NCBI RefSeq assembly: GCF_907165205.1
Contig: NC_058193.1
Location: 38,767,021 to 38,831,020 of the forward strand
Reading direction: 5' to 3'
Length of the DNA: 64,000 bases
DNA from: Coccinella septempunctata
Lineage: Eukaryota > Arthropoda > Insecta > Coleoptera > Coccinellidae
The position numbers were made by a program, and so were the translations under genes. A model generated the notes under the pieces. That model ran no database searches. It worked only from the letters and a program-made list of their open reading frames with translations, and was not told the DNA's origin. Positions 47,905-61,800 of the stretch are shown here, piece by piece; the first letter of the stretch is position 1, and each line of letters opens with the position of its first letter.

Positions 47905-50900
47905 ATGAGTGAATATCCGTTAAGTTACCGTGAAGTAATCCCTGACCAAACAGGATCAGAAGTATGGCGAGAAATCACATTAAATACTGGTGGAACCCAA
48001 AGCATTCTACAAGATATAAAGTTGGTCGATAAAGCTAACGGTTTTTGCTACAAGGATTCTTCAAAACACTTCACCAGAAATCGTTTCATCTACTGGCGCA
48101 TCAGTAATGATACCGTAGAATTTGTAGAGCATAGCTTAGATATAAACCTATCCAACAACCGTGTGAGGTACAAGTTTGTGGATACCCCAGTGTTAGATGG
48201 AATATCTGTCCATGAAACAGCAGATAGTGTTATAGTTTTAGTTCCAACAGTTTGTAGTGTGCATCAGTTGATATTTCCACATCCGAGAAGGTTGCACAAA
48301 TCAGATGAACTGCTTGGGATCCATTCAGATGTATCTGCTCTTTCCATTTTTGCAGATGCTAATGAGTCAGATGCTAGAAAACCATCTTCATACTTTATAT
48401 TTACTCCTCCAAGCTCAGTCAATTCACAGCTACCCTATTTAGCAACCTCCACCTACTCACCGTATGTTGAAGAATGCATCTTTGTCCTCGCTTATCCATC
48501 TGGAGAAACAATACTAATTCATCAAACGAAAGATTCACAAAATTACGTGTCAGAACTCAAAAATGAATCCATCGTTCCACGGTTCCTCTCAGGTTTAGCA
48601 GAGAAATTCAGGTTAGTGTTAATCATTACCGAATATTGGTGAATTTTTAGTGATATGGTTTCAGGCAGAGGACGAATGATGGTGATAAAGTGGTCAGTTT
48701 AGTTCTTCATACTGTCGGTATGGAAACTTTTGCCATCACCCTCACTCGCGATGGTCATTTGAAATTTTGGTCGTGCTCGAAAGTTCAATGCGTTTCTGTT
48801 ATAAATATATTATCGGAAACAGGGGACTACTCAACGAATTCGCAACAGGGAAGTGAGTATTGGATTGTGATGATTCATCTATATTGAGGTATAATTTAAT
48901 TTTCGTTGCAGCCCAAAATCATGTGTTGAGGAAAGCTGTTGATAGTATTGATAAACACTGTTTATTATCTGTATTTTTGTCGAATCAAAATCAATTTCAC
49001 ATTATAAGACCAGTATTTTATGAAGATCAAATAAGAGTGAATAGAATCCACAGTCTTTATGCACCAGAAGTAAGTTTTTCTCAGTTTTTGGAGTTATAGC
49101 AAATACTGAAAAAGTGTGTTTTTCAACACTTTTCTCTATTTCAGAATGATCTGATCGATATGAGTCTAACTATGACAAGAATATGGTCTATATGGCGTGG
49201 TGAAGAAGGGGACTGTAAGGTATACAGTACATGCTTACAACAAGGTGACAATGATGTCAGAGATTGGACCCCCATAATTCTAGAAGAACCACCAGAAAGT
49301 CAACCTCCAATGCTTGATAGTGAAGCTGACCCCAGTCAAGTTTATCTACAATATATTTTCCATCCAGGAAGATTTCCTCTACATGTTATCAACAAAGCAT
49401 TGAATGTGAGTAAATCTTCACAATTTTGTATCCTACTCTACTCTATTTTACTTAAGTCTACTTTACACTACACCAAACGAGTCTACTCTTCTCTACTGTA
49501 CTTTTTTGTTGTCTAAAGTTAAGATAATGTGCAAATAATAAAAAAAAAAAAAAACTAAAAAATAAGTCAGATATGTGTAAGTTACAGATAGGCACTCCAA
49601 TTTCATTTATTAGTGAAGATTAATTAGCGGAATTTCAGACATACAAGAGGTCCACAATACTGACAGACCTCAATCTCTCTCCGGCAGTTTTAAAAGAGAA
49701 AATAACATTCGCGGTTCACAATGAAATACAGAAGGAATTAAAAGAAACCGAAGTTGGCTACGATGAATTCTTGCAATGTGCTTGCTGGTGAGTTTTTTGT
49801 CGGTCTTAAAAAAAAGCCAACCTCTCAATGTGTCGTTTTAGGTGTTGGGAAAGATTTTATTCCTGTTGCGAGCAGTATAATGCTGCAGGATTGAAACCCC
49901 TGGGAATCCTTCTTCTACCCGGCGTTTCCGGGGCTGTTTTCTTGAAAAAATCGGCTTTTTCGTTCTTCAGACCATTGGATACTCTCGAATATATGTTGCT
50001 TTGTAGTGACTATATGTCGGAATATCAATTCCTTCAGCAGGATGGAATTTCGGAAGGTGAGTTTCCGAATTTCATAAAAATAATGATAGCTTTACGACCT
50101 AACCTAACCTCAATCTTGTAATTTGTTATTTCCTGGACATGATGTCAATTTTGGAGGTTATTGTCCACCTGAACCCAAAAATGAGCGATATGTTCAGCTA
50201 TATCTCAGAAAAAGAACCTCATAACCTAACCTAACATAACCTCAATATTGTAATCTTGTAAAAAAATCATTTCACATACAGATGTTAACCTCATTCCGGA
50301 CATGATGGCAATCTTGGAGGTTATCGTGTACCTGAACTCGCAAATGAGCGATATGTTCAGCTATACCTTCGAGAAAGAACTTCATAACCTAAGATTCCCC
50401 GATGTTGTCATGGAGGAACTCCTGGACAACATACAATCGGAGATCGACAGCGAATTTACCGGTCATGTGTCCAGGATGCTTGGCAAATGTAGAGACCTCT
50501 ACCAAGCGATGCACAAACTACTGGAGTTGGTCAGAGACGCTCACAAAGTCCCGGATGCGGAAGATCAGAAATGCAACAATACCCTTGCGTATCTGTTCAC
50601 GTCTCAACTGGGAGTCTCCATGGTCAATCAGAGTCTTCGTCAGCAGGCACAAACAAGATTCAACATTTGCCGTAACCTGCTTCTTATCAGTAACATCCTG
50701 TTGAAAAGACAGGAATTGCCTTGGGACGTTCTCGAGTCTGTGAGGTCGGTGTGTTCGCCTGACATTGTGGTTTTGACTCAAGCGAGCTACGTTATGTATT
50801 GGTTAAGTGGTCTTCCAGCTCTACCGGTTTTATCACAGTAAGTAATGGTGAGGTTGTAATACTCTTTGCAATATCTCGACTTTTCTCAGCGAATCCATCA

Positions 50901-53900
50901 CCAAGCGACTGGCACCGCTGAAACTGAACCCAGTTTTCAACATAAGGAATAACAATAATCAAGTGGTGTCCGTTTTGTCATTGTTCATCGGTTCCTCCGG
51001 AGGTCACGAGGCTCACAAGAGGTTTTGGAGAGTGAAGGATCACGACGACATTCAGCATTGGCATTTTTCCCTGTTGCCGTACTTGAGCCAACTCTTCCAC
51101 ATAATATGGCCGGTCAGTAACTCTTCGCTATTGGCGGAATGGTTGCTCAGCAGCGGGCAGCATGTCTGGCTTCAGGAGTACGTGAGGCTGTTGAGGAGTT
51201 GGTGCGAATGGAACAACTGTACTAGTAAGTTGACGCAAAAACTGCATAACCTAACCTAATCTACGAAACGGGTCATATGGCGGAAGCTGTCAAATGTCAA
51301 ATTAACGTCAGAATATCTGACGCGAAAAAGAGTAGTTGGGAAGCCGAAGCATTGAGCTTTCGATCGGTATCAGGAGGGTATTTTTAACGTCACTTTTCGA
51401 TGTGCAATAAATACGAGAAATAGTCTGAAATCGGGAAAAGTTTTAACCTATGACGCAAGTCGAAGGATGTCTTTGCCTACTGAAGTTCTTTTTTTTGACT
51501 AACAATGAACGGAATTATTTAAAAATAATTAACGAAGAAGGTCAATATTCGAAATTTCACCTGTCATCAGAAGAAACCATAGAATTTACGCCCTTTGGCT
51601 AACTTCACGTTATACGATTAATGCCGATGATATCCGATTTTGCTTTCGAAGATGGCTCGAGAACGGCACAGACATGTGCGTAACATTCGAGTGGGCATAC
51701 ACGATTGAAAATGATCAATGACGTACCGTTTTCGCTGTTTTTTTTTTTCGACAGTACGAAAGAAACATCTAACGATCTAGCGGCTTACTGGTTGGGTTAC
51801 TAACATCGAGCTGGATTTTCACCTTTTCAGGAAACTTTTTGCTTGGTTGTTCGTTTCTACTCACCAGCGACAATTACAAAGCCAGAGAATTGTTTGAGTT
51901 GGCTGCTAAAGGTATTCTCTCGGATTCGTTTCTAGCAAGTAGAATCCTTAGGAACGTTACCGACGATGATACTGGGAAAGCTTTCGTAACTTACTACCTG
52001 AAGGTTTGTAAAAATACCCGCGACAATTTCTCCAATACAAGATTCGCTAATTTCAGGTTATACAATTGTTCGAACTGAATAACGCCGATGACTATGCAAT
52101 TCATATAGCCAATACCGCCCTGAGCATCATAGGTCCAGAGGATCCACTAGCCGTGAGTCCTTAACACCTTTTGAAATCCAATCCGCCATTTCTTGTACTT
52201 GCAGGCCACTTTATATTCCATAAAATTCAAACATCACCTCAAGTTGAAACATTATTCGCTGGCCTACGACGCCTTGAATTCCAATCCCGATGAAGAGCGT
52301 AAAAGGGACAACTTGAGGGATTTGGTCAAGTGTCTTTTGGACGGAAGGGAACTGAACACTTTGATGAATTTCAACTACGGTGATTTGGAGGAACTTTTCC
52401 ATGAAATTTTGTTGTCGAGGGCCAGAGCTTTAGACGTTGTCGATAATACATTTTACGACTTTTTATACGCCTATCATGTGAAGAGGGGACCTCCTTACTT
52501 CTTCAGAGGTATGTTGGGTTGGATGTTCTAGATGCCTTTATTTTATTGTTTGTTTTTTCAAGCTGGCTCGATCATGTATGAACAGGCGTTTAGGTTAAGT
52601 TATAATAATAGTATCGAAGCTTTGGAAAAGCAGGTTAAATGTTACTTGGCTTCTTTGAATATACTCCGGTTGTGTAACAAAGAGAAAACGTTGGTATCCA
52701 GACCCAAGGATACAACAGAGGAAGAACTTTCTTTGTTACCGCCACAATTGAGGTCAACTTCTGTAAGTAACTACGAACGGCGAGGTTAATGTCAGACGCA
52801 GTGAGTTACTGGTAAAAAACACTGCCTCTAACATTATCTTCAACCTAAAAGATGCGTGACAGTTCTGACGTCATTTTTTAGGATCAAAGCAGGATTGCGG
52901 CGAAAAGTCAAATGGAACTAGTCGGCTTAGACGATATCAAAAGAGAATACGATTTCGCTTGTGCCAAATTGAAGTTGGCAAAATATTGTCCGCAAGTTTA
53001 CGACAATTTCGCAGGTATTACAATTCGACGCTGAAATTTAAAAATTGTTGATATATTTTCATTCCAACAGTTACAAATCCTAGCGAATTATTGGTGGCTC
53101 TTGTGTCTTGTGGATTATACCAGGTCGGTTTGAATCTATGCAAGAGTCTCGATCTGCCGTACGACTTGGTGTTTGATCATCTCACCGGTCAATGTATAGT
53201 TCTCACCGAAGATGATAATCCGGATGTTCAACATTGGAATTGGATAATCAAGAATGAGACGCAAGGTGTGTTTCAATAATTGATCATGCCATGATTTTCT
53301 CTTATGTTTCTATTTCTTCACAGATCTATTGATCAATAACAATAATCCAGCAGACGTGGCTTGGTTGTTCCTTCAGCAGTTACTGGAGGAATATGAAGAA
53401 CCTGGTTTAACAGTTTTGCATAAAGTCGTTTGCAAGAAAATTATTCAGATGGGGGCCTTTATTCCTCATTGGCTGTTTTCGTCCTACAAGGTATAAGTCT
53501 ATTTTTAATCTTTTCACATAGATTATACAGGCAAGATTCTTCGATTTCAATAGATTCGGAATGCTGCTGAGCTTTTACGACTGTTACATGCCACAGGAAG
53601 GTTGGAAGAGGCGATAGATGTCGCTAGCAAATACATGTTGGCCATAATGGGACATGGAAAAGAGTATTATGGTCTGAAAGCATCGATGTGTCCTACAGGT
53701 GATGTTGTTTATTGTCCAGTTGGCCCAATCAACAACCTCATACTGGAATTGGAGTTGCAGATCGAGAATAATGTCGAAGAATTCACAAAAGTAATAATGA
53801 CAGAGTTGTGAGTTGAATCAGGATTCTTACTGGTATTTTTTCAGGATTACGAGTTTCTGAAGGACTTGTTCGCTAAATACTTGGAGACCTCGATAAGAAT

Positions 53901-53949
53901 TTCGAATGAGATGTGTAGATACAGGAGTGCTGTTATCAATAAGAGTTGA
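47905..53949 (+). CDS. Nup160: Nucleoporin Nup160 (Y-complex scaffold), 1392 aa
   Basis: Seventeen exons: 47905-48611, 48665-48852, 48912-49069, 49145-49405, 49639-49787, 49842-50056, 50282-50837, 50890-51224, 51831-52003, 52057-52152, 52205-52508, 52563-52762, 52882-53014, 53071-53265, 53324-53490, 53554-53790, 53845-53949. Every join keeps frame. The length is close to human and fly Nup160 (about 1400-1440). The N-terminal half is the beta-propeller (for example FAITLTRDGHLKFWSCSK, LSLTMTRIWSIWRGEEG-like blade text); the rest is alpha-helical solenoid with FHIIRP, AWLFLQQLLEEYE and VVYCPVGPINNLILELE. Nup160 is a core member of the Nup107-160 Y-complex of the nuclear pore and of kinetochores. 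Exon 12 has a CAAG acceptor. Intron 6 holds a damaged copy of the exon 7 start. AATAAA at 53988. Confidence 0.93.
50095..50232 (+). pseudogene. Partial duplicate of Nup160 exon 7 within intron 6
   Basis: From about 50134 the intron reads GGACATGATGTCAATTTTGG, then ATGAGCGATATGTTCAGCTA, matching the true exon at about 50299-50394. The matched part is about 95 bp of coding sequence, preceded by a similar CCTAACCT..AATCTTGTAA intronic stretch. The copy stays open (it would read LDMMSILEVIVHLNPKMSDM) but lacks the CAG acceptor and exon start, so it is probably not used. Confidence 0.85.
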
Positions 53950-55855
53950 TCGAAGATGTTTTGAAGTGTAAAATGTTCAATTTTTTTAATAAATCGAATT
54001 TCTTATTTCATTTTGTTATCTGTTATAACACCTTGATTACTCCCTCAGTTTTCCATGAAAACAAAAAGATAAGTAGGTATGGGGGTACAAAATACGACTC
54101 TGTCTACGCTACTTTGTAATAATGTGATTCGTTCATAAAAAGTACTACAAAATAAGTGGTATATTCATTTATTTATTCTATAAAACGTTAAAATACAATA
54201 AATAATCATATATTACATAATTACATTAACCTAATGACTAGAAAACATAACTTAGAAAATTCATGGTAACCCTTTCACCTTTAAATTCAGTCCGTATATT
54301 TATTTAGAGTATTTGTTAAAAATTCTCCGATTGTACCAAAAAATCACCCATGTTACCATGAACCAGAGATCATTTAGAAAGGAATTAACAGTTATCAAGG
54401 AATATACAACACAAATGGTCGCTTCAAAAGATGACACTTAGGTTAATGGCAATATGTCACATTTTGAAGTGACACTTTATGTTCAAGGTTACGCAAACAA
54501 TTTAATATAATAATTATACTTAGATGTATACAATTCTAAGCATTTCATATAAAAAGCTAGGTCTATATTATTGTTTCACCTTCAACTATATCATATTTAT
54601 CTGTTAATTTAACTATACTTTTCATCTAGAGCCTTAGTAAAAAATGTAGGAATTCGAGTAATAAGCGAAGGAATGTAGTAACACTGCAACAAAAAAAATA
54701 CAGATTGTTGGAAAATATTTTCGATTCTTTGATGGTGAATGCAGTGTTAAAAAAAACGCAAGTCCCACTCATTATCACAACCTTTCATCTATAGTGTTAT
54801 AATTTTATAAAGACACAGTTAACATTTATAGAACTTTTAGGAATACTTATGTGGAAATTGGAAAATACGGGGATGTCCATACTTGCATTCAATAAAAAAC
54901 TAAAATCTTGATAATATCATTGTTAGATATCTTTTTGTACTAATTTTTTTATATTTCTATTGCGACATATACTAAACTAAGAATTCATTGAGGCAAACAC
55001 TACAATCAAAATTGCTCCCATGAAAATACTAAACTATTGATATGACGAATGACAAGTAATTCAATATAGTTCACAGCAAAAATAAGAATTTCTCATTTGA
55101 AGTCGAGACAGATATGATATTTTTATTCCCATTGGTCGAAAATGAATGAAAATTGAAAGCAAGTATGTTTTCAGTTGCAAATATCTTCTCGATTAATATA
55201 AATGGCATTCTCCATTGGTATAACTGTATTGCACAGCAAGGGATTAACGTGGTTTACAGTGAGAATATAATTTATGATTAAGGTAACACTGTTATAATAT
55301 AGGCATCAAACTAGAAGAATAAGTTTTCACTGTACCTGGGCACAACCAAAAAACAAGGAACTATTTTTTCCCCAAACAACCTCACATTCACTTTAAACAT
55401 GAATAATTTTTCATGATTAAACCTGATTGAAACTAAGAGATCTACAGAGATTATTGTACTCTGACTTCGATCCAAACTAGGATTTGAAGTTCACAAATAT
55501 AATCCTCAAAGAGTCAGAGTCGAAAAGCAAGGACAGCACAGCACGAAAGGTAAAGGGTTATGATCGAAGCTTTGGTCGTGTGATCTTTCATTCTCCGAAG
55601 AACATCCACGAGGATATATGTATATCAAATTCATTATAAACGTTATAAACGGTATATACAAATATTTCGGTATAAAGTAGGCGGCTAAAACTTTTTCTCG
55701 CTAGCTGCTAACTTCTATTCATAAAATACCCTTTAGATTTATTGTTCAGTTAGACTTTTTATATTATCAGTCCGTAGGAAACTATTGGTAAATTCTTTAG
55801 AATTTCACTGAAACATAAGAATGTACCAATAGTTTCTGGGGAAAACTAAAATCCT
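53950..55855. other. Convergent 3' regions of Nup160 and tincar
   Basis: The Nup160 poly(A) signal is at 53988-53993. On the minus strand AATAAA-type signals near 54168-54177 could end tincar, giving it a 3' UTR of about 1.7 kb. AT-rich throughout, no other gene. Confidence 0.55.
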
Positions 55856-58800
55856 CTACGAGCTCTGGTGGTAAACGTTAGGATTCCTGTAGATCCTGGA
55901 ATATATAACGTCGGTGCCTGTCAAATCTTGTTTGCAGGGCAGTCTGTTATGCATAGCGAAGTGTGCGTTTTGTGCTGTTGTGCCGTTGTACATCTTTACC
56001 GTAACTCCGTTGTGGTGCGTTGGTATCGTGCTGTGTTGCCTCGGGTAAATGTTACAACTATTCCCTAGACTATTGCTCTGGATGCTCGTGTGTTGAGGTG
56101 GAAGGGGCATTGTGGAGCAGTTGGGATAAACGGTGGGTACTGGTTGAGTTGGGTAATGCGGTAGAGTCGCTGAAGTTGATTGAATCTTACTGAGGTCCGT
56201 CTTTTCAGTGAACGACACCATCCGCATATTTGTAGCCCTTCCAAATGTCTCTAGGGTGGTCTGGGACGGTTCTGGGACAGTTGGCCTGTACGATTTCCTC
56301 CTGATGATGACGGTATCCTCTCCTTCCTCCAGAATAACCTTAGGAATACCCTCTTTTTCCAAAGCGCTAACGGTTGGCATCCCCGGAGGCGAAGTTGCGT
56401 TAAACGCGCCACTGGTTGGAGGCTGTACGTTTCTCTGCAGGGAGAAACTCTTCCATTGCACCTCTTCCCTTGGCGGTGGCTGCATGAGGTCCACGACGCT
56501 GGTCGCCCTTCTCGTCTGCTTGTGCTCTCGACTGTCGTTCGAATGTATGCCGCTGGAGGATTCGCTGTGGTTGCTTTCAGGAGGGTCAGGCGGGGAACTA
56601 GAGCTCTCCGTACTTACGGACTCCGACCTTGAGTTGGCTTCCTCGTGGGGCATCCCGGAGTCCGCCCTTCTCAGGCATCGCGGTGTTTGAGAAGAATTGG
56701 ACTGGAAACGAATTCAACATTGAACAGATTTTGGACCAAGTGGGTTAGAGACGTTTCTTACCTGTAAAGTGCTACTTATCACTGGGTTTGATGGCTCGGA
56801 CGTGTTTGGCAGTGGTTCTGGCGTTAAGAGGGGACTAGGATCTTCGTACGTCAGTGGCGGATTCAAGTCCTGATTGTTGCTTGCGTAAGTTATGTTCTCG
56901 TCGTGGACACAGGCCAAGAGCTGAAAAAAAACAGGTTCAAACTATTTTTCTTCATTTCCATGCGAATTTTCAACTCACTTTTCCTTCCTCGCTCACAGTG
57001 TCATTGTCGTTATTGTTCGTTCGAATCGGAGGAAGGGGGAGCTCTCTTAAGGTGGCATAATCTCCATCGTCTTCGTCCATTCCTGGTATTCGCCTCGATT
57101 TTGACCCATTAATTTTACTCCTGCAATAAATTAACTGATATTTGATATGACGCGAGAGAACTTTCGATGAACTGCAATAATCAACATGCGAAACCTCAAA
57201 TTTAAAGGTATAAGCTTGAACGATCAATTTGTGTGTGGCATGCTCATACATTATAAGCACAGTTCAATAGTGTGCGACCTAGAGAACTTTCTCTTGGACC
57301 ACATATTGAAGAATCAATGCCGAACTATGTATTCCTACTGAAGCCAAACGGAGGTGTTAGAATTTTGTCAAACAAGGTGCTCACAACCACAACATCTATT
57401 AGTAAATTACGCGTTACCGATTGTTAGACGTACTGGCAGTCTCGTTGAAGGTGACCTTGTTCTTCTCCTTCTTGGTGAAGCAACAAAGCTGTTTTGATTG
57501 ATCTGGCGACGGTTGCTGGTTCGAAAGCGCAGGCCTAAGCCAGTATATCTGTTCTTCATCTTCTTCCAGATTTGGCGTGGCATCATGGTGGATCGCTCTT
57601 CTGACAGTTGTCGACTTTTTCACGATATTCATAATGGCTTTTTGAGGTGAGACGTCCACCACACCGTAAGTTCTCCCGTTGGCCACTACCAGGAGTGGTT
57701 GGTCTGGAGCATCCCTTGGATTCCTGGATAGATCGACGTCTGTAATCAGCCTGAGAGATCTGGCTTGTTTCACGCTAGCTCTTCCAACCTTAAAGCGAAC
57801 AAAATTGTATATTTCGTGTCGAAAACTCATTGCTTCAAAACTTAACGGTTAATAAACATCGACTTACCACAACCCTCAATTTGAATATCCATCTCTGCTT
57901 TATGGTAAGGAACAGCCAAATCACCACCCATAAAAAGAGATGCAAGATCCCGCCGATTATGCAGGCTAACGTTACGTCGTCCAAACTACCCTTGTACACG
58001 AACGTGTAATCGTGTAGCAGGGGAGCGTAGCATATACCGACTGAAATGAGGACGCAGAGAGCAGCGCAGTGGGTGAAGTAGCTCCATTTGTTGATGCTAT
58101 CCCTCTTCAGGGTGATTATCTTACGTTGGCACTCTCGGTTGAGGAATTCGTTGAATCTGAAATGAGAATCGCTTGAAATTGAGACCAATCTTTAGGTTAA
58201 CAGAATAAAAAACATCAGATTTCAATTGAAATCTTAGTTACCTTGTGTGGCCGTAGAAGTAAAGTATCAAACTTGAGGCAACCACGAGGAGCGTTGAGAG
58301 TAAATAGAGGCCTAAGGTAACCTGAGCGTTCAACAGGAAAGGCGTGGACCTGTTGGACATGAAGCCATATCCAGCGTGTTTCAACAGGGGTAAAGATTTC
58401 CAAATTCCCGCCACTTGAACCTGAAATAAGACGGATTCGATGTTTGAATCACGACCAGGAAAGTTTTTTTTCTTATCGACTCACTTTGTAAAGAATTGTC
58501 ATTCCACAGTAAGACAAAAGGGTGTGAACACTGTTGATGAGCAACTGTATCGAAAACATTATTCCCAGGCACTTGTTAGTCGACCAAAATATTGCCGAGT
58601 ATCGGATTGAGTACACCATGAGAGCAATGGCAAGGTTGATGTACTCGAGGCTCAGGGTATGTCCCATATCAGCATCTGAAAAAAGGATTTTTCCATAAAA
58701 ATCGAAATCGTATATTTTAAAAGAGTAGCTGGTGTTCTTTCGAAAATTAATAATTCAACAGGAATCTGCGTTCCTTGAATATCCCTTCCGCCTACCGGAC

Positions 58801-61800
58801 CGTAGATGGCACATCCGTCTGTATATATCTCAACGGGGCCTCACCATTTGTTATTATATAGGTGTCCAACGAAGAGAGAATCGTTTTCTCTTCATGATGA
58901 GTAAATACAATCGATAGTTGTTCAAGCTGGTTAAGGGGAGAGTTTGCAAAGAATACTAAATCTTAAAGGGCGAAGGAACACGCAATCTTGAGAACATAAA
59001 GAATTAAAAAGCTGTTTGAACTTTTCTGAATTGCCTCCTAAAATGCCCATAATTCTCACCCACCGACAAGAGATGAATACCTAATGAGGAAATTAATCAA
59101 AAATGTTCCTAAACAATCCCCAAACAAGCTCTTCATCACAGATCCTGACCGGAGCCTCAAAGAGATGAGACGCCTCCGAATGCAAGAAATATGGATTAAA
59201 CTCGACTTTCAACCCCCTTACTCGATCCATTCGGCATTACCCCTCGACTTCGCCTGTCCCAGATGCAATTCGTTAAACGGCTTTCATAAATGTCTCCCAT
59301 AATTCCCTGATTTATGCCGAAAACAGCCCGCGAGAGCACGGCAATGGAAAGTGCTCTCGAATTTCATAAATCCCTTTAATGACAGCGGACATTTTCGATG
59401 GTTAATGGGCTTTCACACCCAGCGGGATCAAATTCTTCGTGTTTTCTGGAGAACCTTTTGCGGGGACTCTGTTAACCCACCAAAAATATTGAAAGAATTA
59501 TAGCCTTCTAGAAACATTAAAAAATAATCCTCTTTTTCCATTTCTATCGAATTCACTCAACCTCATATTATGAAATAACATTTGGTTGGTGTGGGCGATG
59601 TGGCCTACTGTCATATTGAATAAGTTTCTAGATTAAGCTCGAATAAAATGGGCTGTAATGTAATAAATAGTAAAATGGTTTGAGATATCAAGTTTCTCCA
59701 CAAAATATTGAACATTTCGCATAAATACCTCGTTAATTATTCAATTCAATTAAAGGCTAATGAGTTCTGTCTCTGATCAACGTAGAATATCACCAGATCA
59801 TTTCTTTCACCCTAGAATCCAGATGAACCTAAATATCCGTCTCTGCATAAAATCGCGGGACCAAATCTAGACCCTTGTGGCACACCCTAAAATGACTTAC
59901 CTCTTGACGGATGAGGCTGAGTGTGGTTGTCGTGTCCGATGATATCCTTGAGCGTTTTGATGACCGTGTGAGCAACTGGGTTGTGATTGAGCGGCACCCC
60001 GGCAGTGGGGCTAAAAACGCCCATCGATGGGGGTTTGTTGGTTCCCGATATTATCCTGGCCTGCGAAATCGAAGACGGCGCGTTTCCGGTGGCGTTGGGG
60101 GTCATGAAACTGAGGACGACCAACCTGTCCCTGTGCACCACCATGAAATCGAGGTCCGTCTTCCATATCCACTCTGGAAAAAGAAGAAATATTGAAGATG
60201 TCAAATTCTGCCTCTCGGCAATGATGCTGCAATCTTTAAAGAAGGGATTCATGACGGATTAGAGCCTTAAATGTGCCAAAATGTAATGGAATGTTTGATT
60301 GAGAGGCACGGTTTCTTTTTGCTGATATTTTTCCGTATTTTCAACCTTCCCCTATAGATTTAAACGAAAATAAAATCATTTTTCAGACACAAACTTCCAA
60401 TTGGAAAACTCTGCATATCATACATGTGAAATCTGAAGGATTGCTATAAAATGTTGGGATGAAAGTTGAGGAATAAGTTCAGACGATGAAATTCGACTTT
60501 CAAAATTCCATAGCCAACTCGACGAAGTTTTTTTTTGACGCTTGTTACTTGTCCTAGGCAGATTTCAAAGGTTTATCGTCGGAAATAATGAACCGAGATT
60601 GAATCGTAAGAATGACGAGCTCTGGTATCGATTTTGTAATTAGCCCTCGTGCTGCATCGCAATTCGCTCCGACTTTGGGGGGAAAGAACGACGCTGAATA
60701 TTAACAGAGGATTTTCTTTTTTCAAAGTCCGCTCAGAGTGCTCGAGACATCCCAAACAAGAGTTCTTTTTAATTTCCGAATGTTCCTAATCCCCCCCTTG
60801 GGAATCAACGATTGTTTGCTTCTTTTTATCGAACATCAACGAGAAAAAAGACTCGAGCAAGCATTATGAGGACGGTGTTTTCTTTGGTTCTCCTGAATAC
60901 AGTACAGCATTGTTCAGGAAATCGAAATAATTTTATCAGAAAATCTAGATAGGTATTTTTCAATAGTTACCTTGTGATAAGAAGCCAGCCTCTATCATCT
61001 TAGCCTCCATGAGCAGTTTGGGTAGCAACAGGCAGAAAGCAATAACCAAATGAACGAAGGGGGCAGTGGGTCCCCCGTGTTTGAAAAGGCTGCAACCACC
61101 CCCCTGCGTCAGGACTTCAGCAGGGGGCTCCTTGCTACACATGCCTACTTGGCGACCCAACTTGAAACCATCGTTCGCAAGGTTTCCAACCTGAAAAAAA
61201 TGAAGAATCGTATCATGAATGATATTTGGAATAAGTGTAGCTCAAATGTTGGAAATGCAAATTCTATTGTGGTGTATATACGAATTTTTGGGAATTTTTC
61301 GAAGGTCAACTTGCGAGTAATTTATCTTCCAGGAAAATCATCGTAGGTCTAAACGTGATACATATTCTGAAAGAGCAGCTCTTCTAGTTATAAATCTGAG
61401 AATTTCATCCATTTCGGCGCAACCGTTCGGTCTTGACGAATGTTCAACTGAACCCAACTTTGTGGGAATTTTTCGATGGTCAACTTGCGAGTAGTTTTTC
61501 TACCAGGAATCTATCGTAGATCTAAATGTGATATATATTCTGAAAGAGCAACTCTTGTTATAAATCTGAGAATTTCATCAATTTCGGCACAACTGTTCGG
61601 TCAGTGTATGTAGAACGATGACCTATGAACACAGAATCAGCCTATTTTTCTGTGAGCTTTATTTTCTTCGAAATGTCATATATTACCAGATGAAACAATG
61701 AAATGGAGATTCCGTTGAGGAAATTATCTATTCGGAAACCCGATCATGTTGTATAAATTCGGTATCGGTTAAAACTCCCTCTGTTTGAATACTTAATTAC

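Noticed and set aside
56208..56690. 160-codon plus-strand frame opposite the last tincar exon
   Set aside because: Shadow of the Ser/Pro-rich tincar tail; the minus-strand frame has the splice sites and conserved context.
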